From: Nocardia jiangxiensis NBRC 101359
GTDB taxonomy: Bacteria > Actinomycetota > Actinomycetes > Mycobacteriales > Mycobacteriaceae
Direction of reading: 5' to 3'
NCBI RefSeq assembly: GCF_000308615.1
Contig: NZ_BAGB01000076.1
Coordinates: 248,001-312,000 of the forward strand
DNA length: 64,000 bases
Part shown: positions 61,541-64,000 of the stretch, piece by piece
How the letters are laid out: every line of letters begins with the position of its first letter
Numbering within the stretch: the stretch's first letter is position 1
Notes under the pieces: generated by a model
Told to the model about the DNA's origin: nothing
The model's database searches: none
Seen by the model: only the letters and a program-made list of their open reading frames with translations
Translations under genes and position numbers: made by a program

Positions 61541-62440
61541 TCAGCCAGCCGTGACCAGCACGATCTTGCCGAGGCCGTGACCCGATTCGCTTTCCCGTTG
61601 GGCCGCTGCGGCTTCGGCGAGCGGGAAGATGCGGGCCGGGGCGGGCAGGCGGATGGCGTCCATGGCGAGCAGGCGGGCGGCCTCGACCACGCTGTCGAGC
61701 GGGCCGCTGGGGCGGGAGTAGAAGGTGATGCCCTTCTCGGCGGCCGCACCGTCGGCGATGGTGATGATGCGGCCGGTGCCACCGCGCAGTTCGATGGCGG
61801 CGTCGAGGAATCCGTGTCCGGCACAGTCGAATACGGCATCGATGCCGTGGGGAGCCAGGGCGCGCACCCGGTCGACGACGCCCGCACCGTAGGTGGTGGG
61901 CGCGGCGCCGAAGGAGCGCACGACGTCCTGATTCGCCGCGGAGGCCGTGCCGATCACCCGGACGCCCGCGGCACGCGCCAGCTGCGCGGCCATCGAACCG
62001 ACCGCACCCGACGCGCCGTTCACCAGCAGCGTCTCGTCGGGTTTCAGACCCAGCTGCTCGAGACCGCCACCCGCGGTGTTGGCCGCGACCGGGATCGCGA
62101 CGGCGTCGGGGAAGGACAGCTCGGCGGGTTTGGCGACCAGGCGTTCGGCCAGCGCGAATTCCGCATAGCCGCCGCCCACCGCCCAGCCGATGACCTCGTC
62201 ACCCACCCGCCAGGCGGCCTCGGGACCGGCCGCGTCCACGACTCCGGCGATCTCGAATCCGGCCCGGCGCGGAAAGTCCGGACCGGGCATCATCCCCTGC
62301 CGAATCTTCCAGTCCGCCGGATTCACCCCCGCCGCGCGCACCGATACCCGCACCAGCGCACCCGCCGGTTCGGGTATCGGCACCTCGACCAGCCGCAACA
62401 CCTCGGGCCCACCGATTTCGTCGTACTGGATCGCCTGCAT
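61541..62440 (-). CDS. NADP-dependent MDR oxidoreductase (quinone-reductase type)
   Basis: A 299-residue medium-chain reductase without the catalytic zinc site. The N-terminal segments VRVSVRAAGVNPADWKIRQG and GFEIAGVVDAAGP, and the nucleotide-binding LLVNGASGAVGSMAAQLARA (about 147-166) match quinone oxidoreductases. A short C-terminus ends HGLGKIVLVTAG, as in the family. It should reduce quinones or enones with NADPH. It is a second gene of this type in the window (cf. 4543). The specific substrate is unknown. Confidence 0.9.
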   Translation of the reverse strand: MQAIQYDEIGGPEVLRLVEVPIPEPAGALVRVSVRAAGVNPADWKIRQGMMPGPDFPRRAGFEIAGVVDAAGPEAAWRVGDEVIGWAVGGGYAEFALAERLVAKPAELSFPDAVAIPVAANTAGGGLEQLGLKPDETLLVNGASGAVGSMAAQLARAAGVRVIGTASAANQDVVRSFGAAPTTYGAGVVDRVRALAPHGIDAVFDCAGHGFLDAAIELRGGTGRIITIADGAAAEKGITFYSRPSGPLDSVVEAARLLAMDAIRLPAPARIFPLAEAAAAQRESESGHGLGKIVLVTAG

Positions 62441-62530
62441 GAGACCGAGCCTATGCGCTGAGTCCTACAGCTTCTCCGATCCCCGATCCCGCCCCCGGTC
62501 CGACGGCCCTGTCGGTGCCGATACCTTCAC

Positions 62531-64000
62531 TCATGCGGCGACCGAGTCACCCTCGTCGGCGAATTGGGTGTGATACAGCTCGGCATACCGGCCATCGCGA
62601 GCGAGCAGATCGGTGTGGGTGCCCCGTTCGATGATCTGCCCGGATTCCACGACCAGGATCTGGTCGGCGTTGCGAATGGTGGACAGGCGGTGCGCGATGA
62701 CCAGCGCGGTGCGGCCGGTCAGCACCTCGGCCACGGCTTCCTGCACGGCTGCCTCGGAGGTGGAGTCCAGGGAGGCGGTGGCCTCGTCCAGCACCACCAC
62801 GCGGGGCTGTTCGAGCAGGAGGCGAGCGATGGTGAGACGTTGCCGTTCACCACCGGACAGGCGGTACCCGCGCTCGCCGACGACGGTGTCCAGCCCGTCG
62901 GGCAGCGAGTCGATCAGATCGCCCAATCTGGCGCGCCGCAACGCATCCCAGATCTCCGCATCGGTCGCGGCGGGACGGGCCAGCCGCAGATTGGCGCCGA
63001 TGGTGTCGTGGAACAGATGTCCGTCCTGGGTGACCAGCCCGACCGCGGCCTGAATGGATCGACCGGTCAGCTCGCGCACATCGGCTCCGTTCAACCGGAC
63101 CGCGCCCGAATCCACGTCGTAGAGGCGTGAAACCAGTTGTGCGATGGTCGATTTACCGGCTCCCGAGGAACCGACCAGCGCGATCATCTGGCCGGGCTCG
63201 GCCCGCAGCGAAATCCCGTGCAGCACCTCCTCGCCACCGCGGGTGTCGAGGGTGGCGACATCCTCGAGCGAGGCCAGCGACACCTTGTCCGCCGCCGGAT
63301 ATCCGAACCGCACGTCGTCGAACTCCACCGTGACCGGGCCCGGCGGGACCTCGCTCGCATCGGGCGCATCCTGGATGAGCGGCTCGAGATCGAGGATCTC
63401 GAAGACCCGCTCGAAACTGACCAGCGCGGACATGATGTCCACCCGGGCGCTGGCCAAGGCGGTCAGCGGGGTGTAGAGCCTGGTCAGCAGCAGCGAAAGT
63501 GATACCACCGCACCGGCGTTCAACTGACCGTGCAGTGCGAACCAGCCGCCGAGTCCGTAGACCAGCGCCACCGCCAACGCCGACACCAGCGTCAGCGCGG
63601 TCACGAAGGTGGTCTGCAACATCGCGGTTCGCACGCCGATATCGCGCACGCGCCCGGCACGCAGGGCGAATTCCGCCGACTCGTGCTGCGGCCGCCCGAA
63701 CAGCTTCACCAGCGTCGCGCCGGGTGCGGAGAAACGCTCGGTCATCTGCGTACTCATCGCCGCGTTGAGCTGCGCGCCCTCCCGCTGGATCGCCGCCACC
63801 CGGGCACCCATCCGCCGCGCCGGAATCATGAACAGCGGCAACATGATCAACGCCAGCACCGTGATCTGCCAGGACAGCTGCACCATCACCACGACGGTGA
63901 GCAACAGCGTGACGATATTGGTGACCACGCCCGAGAGCGTGGTGCTGAACGCCCGCTGCGCACCGATCACATCGCTGTTGAGCCGACTCACCAGCGCACC
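62531..64000 (-). CDS. ABC transporter, fused permease and ATPase (partial)
   Basis: The 3' end of an ABC exporter gene whose 5' part is outside the window. About 489 residues are seen: several membrane helices (first seen TLLLTVVVMVQLSWQITVL), then the ATPase with Walker A ALVGSSGAGKSTIAQLV, Q-loop, signature LSGGERQRLTIARLL, Walker B VVVLDEATAS and His-switch VIAHRLSTIRNAD. The reading frame is open to base 64000. The full protein would be about 580-620 residues. Exporters of this layout move lipids or drugs out of the cell. Confidence 0.92.
   Translation of the reverse strand, partial: GALVSRLNSDVIGAQRAFSTTLSGVVTNIVTLLLTVVVMVQLSWQITVLALIMLPLFMIPARRMGARVAAIQREGAQLNAAMSTQMTERFSAPGATLVKLFGRPQHESAEFALRAGRVRDIGVRTAMLQTTFVTALTLVSALAVALVYGLGGWFALHGQLNAGAVVSLSLLLTRLYTPLTALASARVDIMSALVSFERVFEILDLEPLIQDAPDASEVPPGPVTVEFDDVRFGYPAADKVSLASLEDVATLDTRGGEEVLHGISLRAEPGQMIALVGSSGAGKSTIAQLVSRLYDVDSGAVRLNGADVRELTGRSIQAAVGLVTQDGHLFHDTIGANLRLARPAATDAEIWDALRRARLGDLIDSLPDGLDTVVGERGYRLSGGERQRLTIARLLLEQPRVVVLDEATASLDSTSEAAVQEAVAEVLTGRTALVIAHRLSTIRNADQILVVESGQIIERGTHTDLLARDGRYAELYHTQFADEGDSVAA

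Noticed and set aside
1..64000. CRISPR arrays, rRNA or tRNA genes
   Set aside because: No regularly spaced repeats and no cloverleaf with a convincing T-loop (for example the GGTTCGATC at about 950 lacks the other arms).

Overview
This 64 kb window is high-GC actinobacterial DNA, most likely from a mycolic-acid-group genus such as Nocardia or a close relative (Corynebacteriales). The evidence is very strong GC bias in all codon positions, many GTG starts, ATGA-type gene overlaps, a replicative helicase gene dnaB next to rplI, a mycobacterial-type succinate dehydrogenase operon, a FadD5-like ligase, a fatty-acyl-AMP ligase, a UspABC-like sugar transporter, and Scr1/DUF397 regulator pairs. The genus is inferred; no database search was possible.

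Layout. 1-4 kb: rplI, a spacer with DnaA-box-like sites, and dnaB interrupted by a 417-residue class 3 intein inside its ATP-binding loop. 4-11.5 kb: small regulator/enzyme pairs (two TetR genes with divergent oxidoreductases, a DUF899/SDR pair, an ECF sigma factor, a decayed hydrolase, an XRE-cupin regulator and a methyltransferase), several with clear palindromic operators. 11.7-15 kb: an HTH-fused citrate synthase, a truncated TnpB remnant, a NUDIX hydrolase and an ANTAR protein. 15.4-25 kb: methyltransferases, a phytoene-dehydrogenase-like flavoenzyme, an SGNH hydrolase, a 2OG-Fe(II) oxygenase coupled to an SDR, a large membrane protein with a kinase-like middle domain, and an EamA exporter behind a structured leader.

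25-38.7 kb: lipid metabolism. A FadD5-like acyl-CoA ligase and a nitronate monooxygenase-like flavoprotein are followed by a compact lipid/polyketide locus: an MBL-fold hydrolase (divergent), a free acyl carrier protein, a KS-AT-DH-KR-ACP polyketide synthase and a fatty-acyl-AMP ligase, the last three overlapping by 4 bases each. This is the best candidate for an undescribed biosynthetic system: the ligase would load a fatty acid on the free carrier protein, the synthase would extend it once or repeatedly to an unsaturated acyl chain, and no thioesterase is fused for release.

38.9-48.5 kb: an S4 RNA-binding protein, a secreted NlpC/P60 peptidase under a clear ydaO-type c-di-AMP riboswitch, an AAA ATPase, an unusual AT-rich spacer with repeated CTAGAT sites, an alpha/beta hydrolase, and the sdhCAB operon closed by a perfect 19-bp terminator hairpin. 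48.5-64 kb: a DUF397/Scr1 regulator pair facing three overlapping small genes, a spacer with three copies of a 14-bp palindrome, a repeat-containing membrane protein, a FabG-like SDR, a UspABC-like transporter without an ATPase, an AlkA-like glycosylase, a 34-codon small gene with its own ribosome site and terminator, a D-2-hydroxyacid-dehydrogenase/Fe-S protein, an MDR enzyme and an ABC exporter that runs off the window end.
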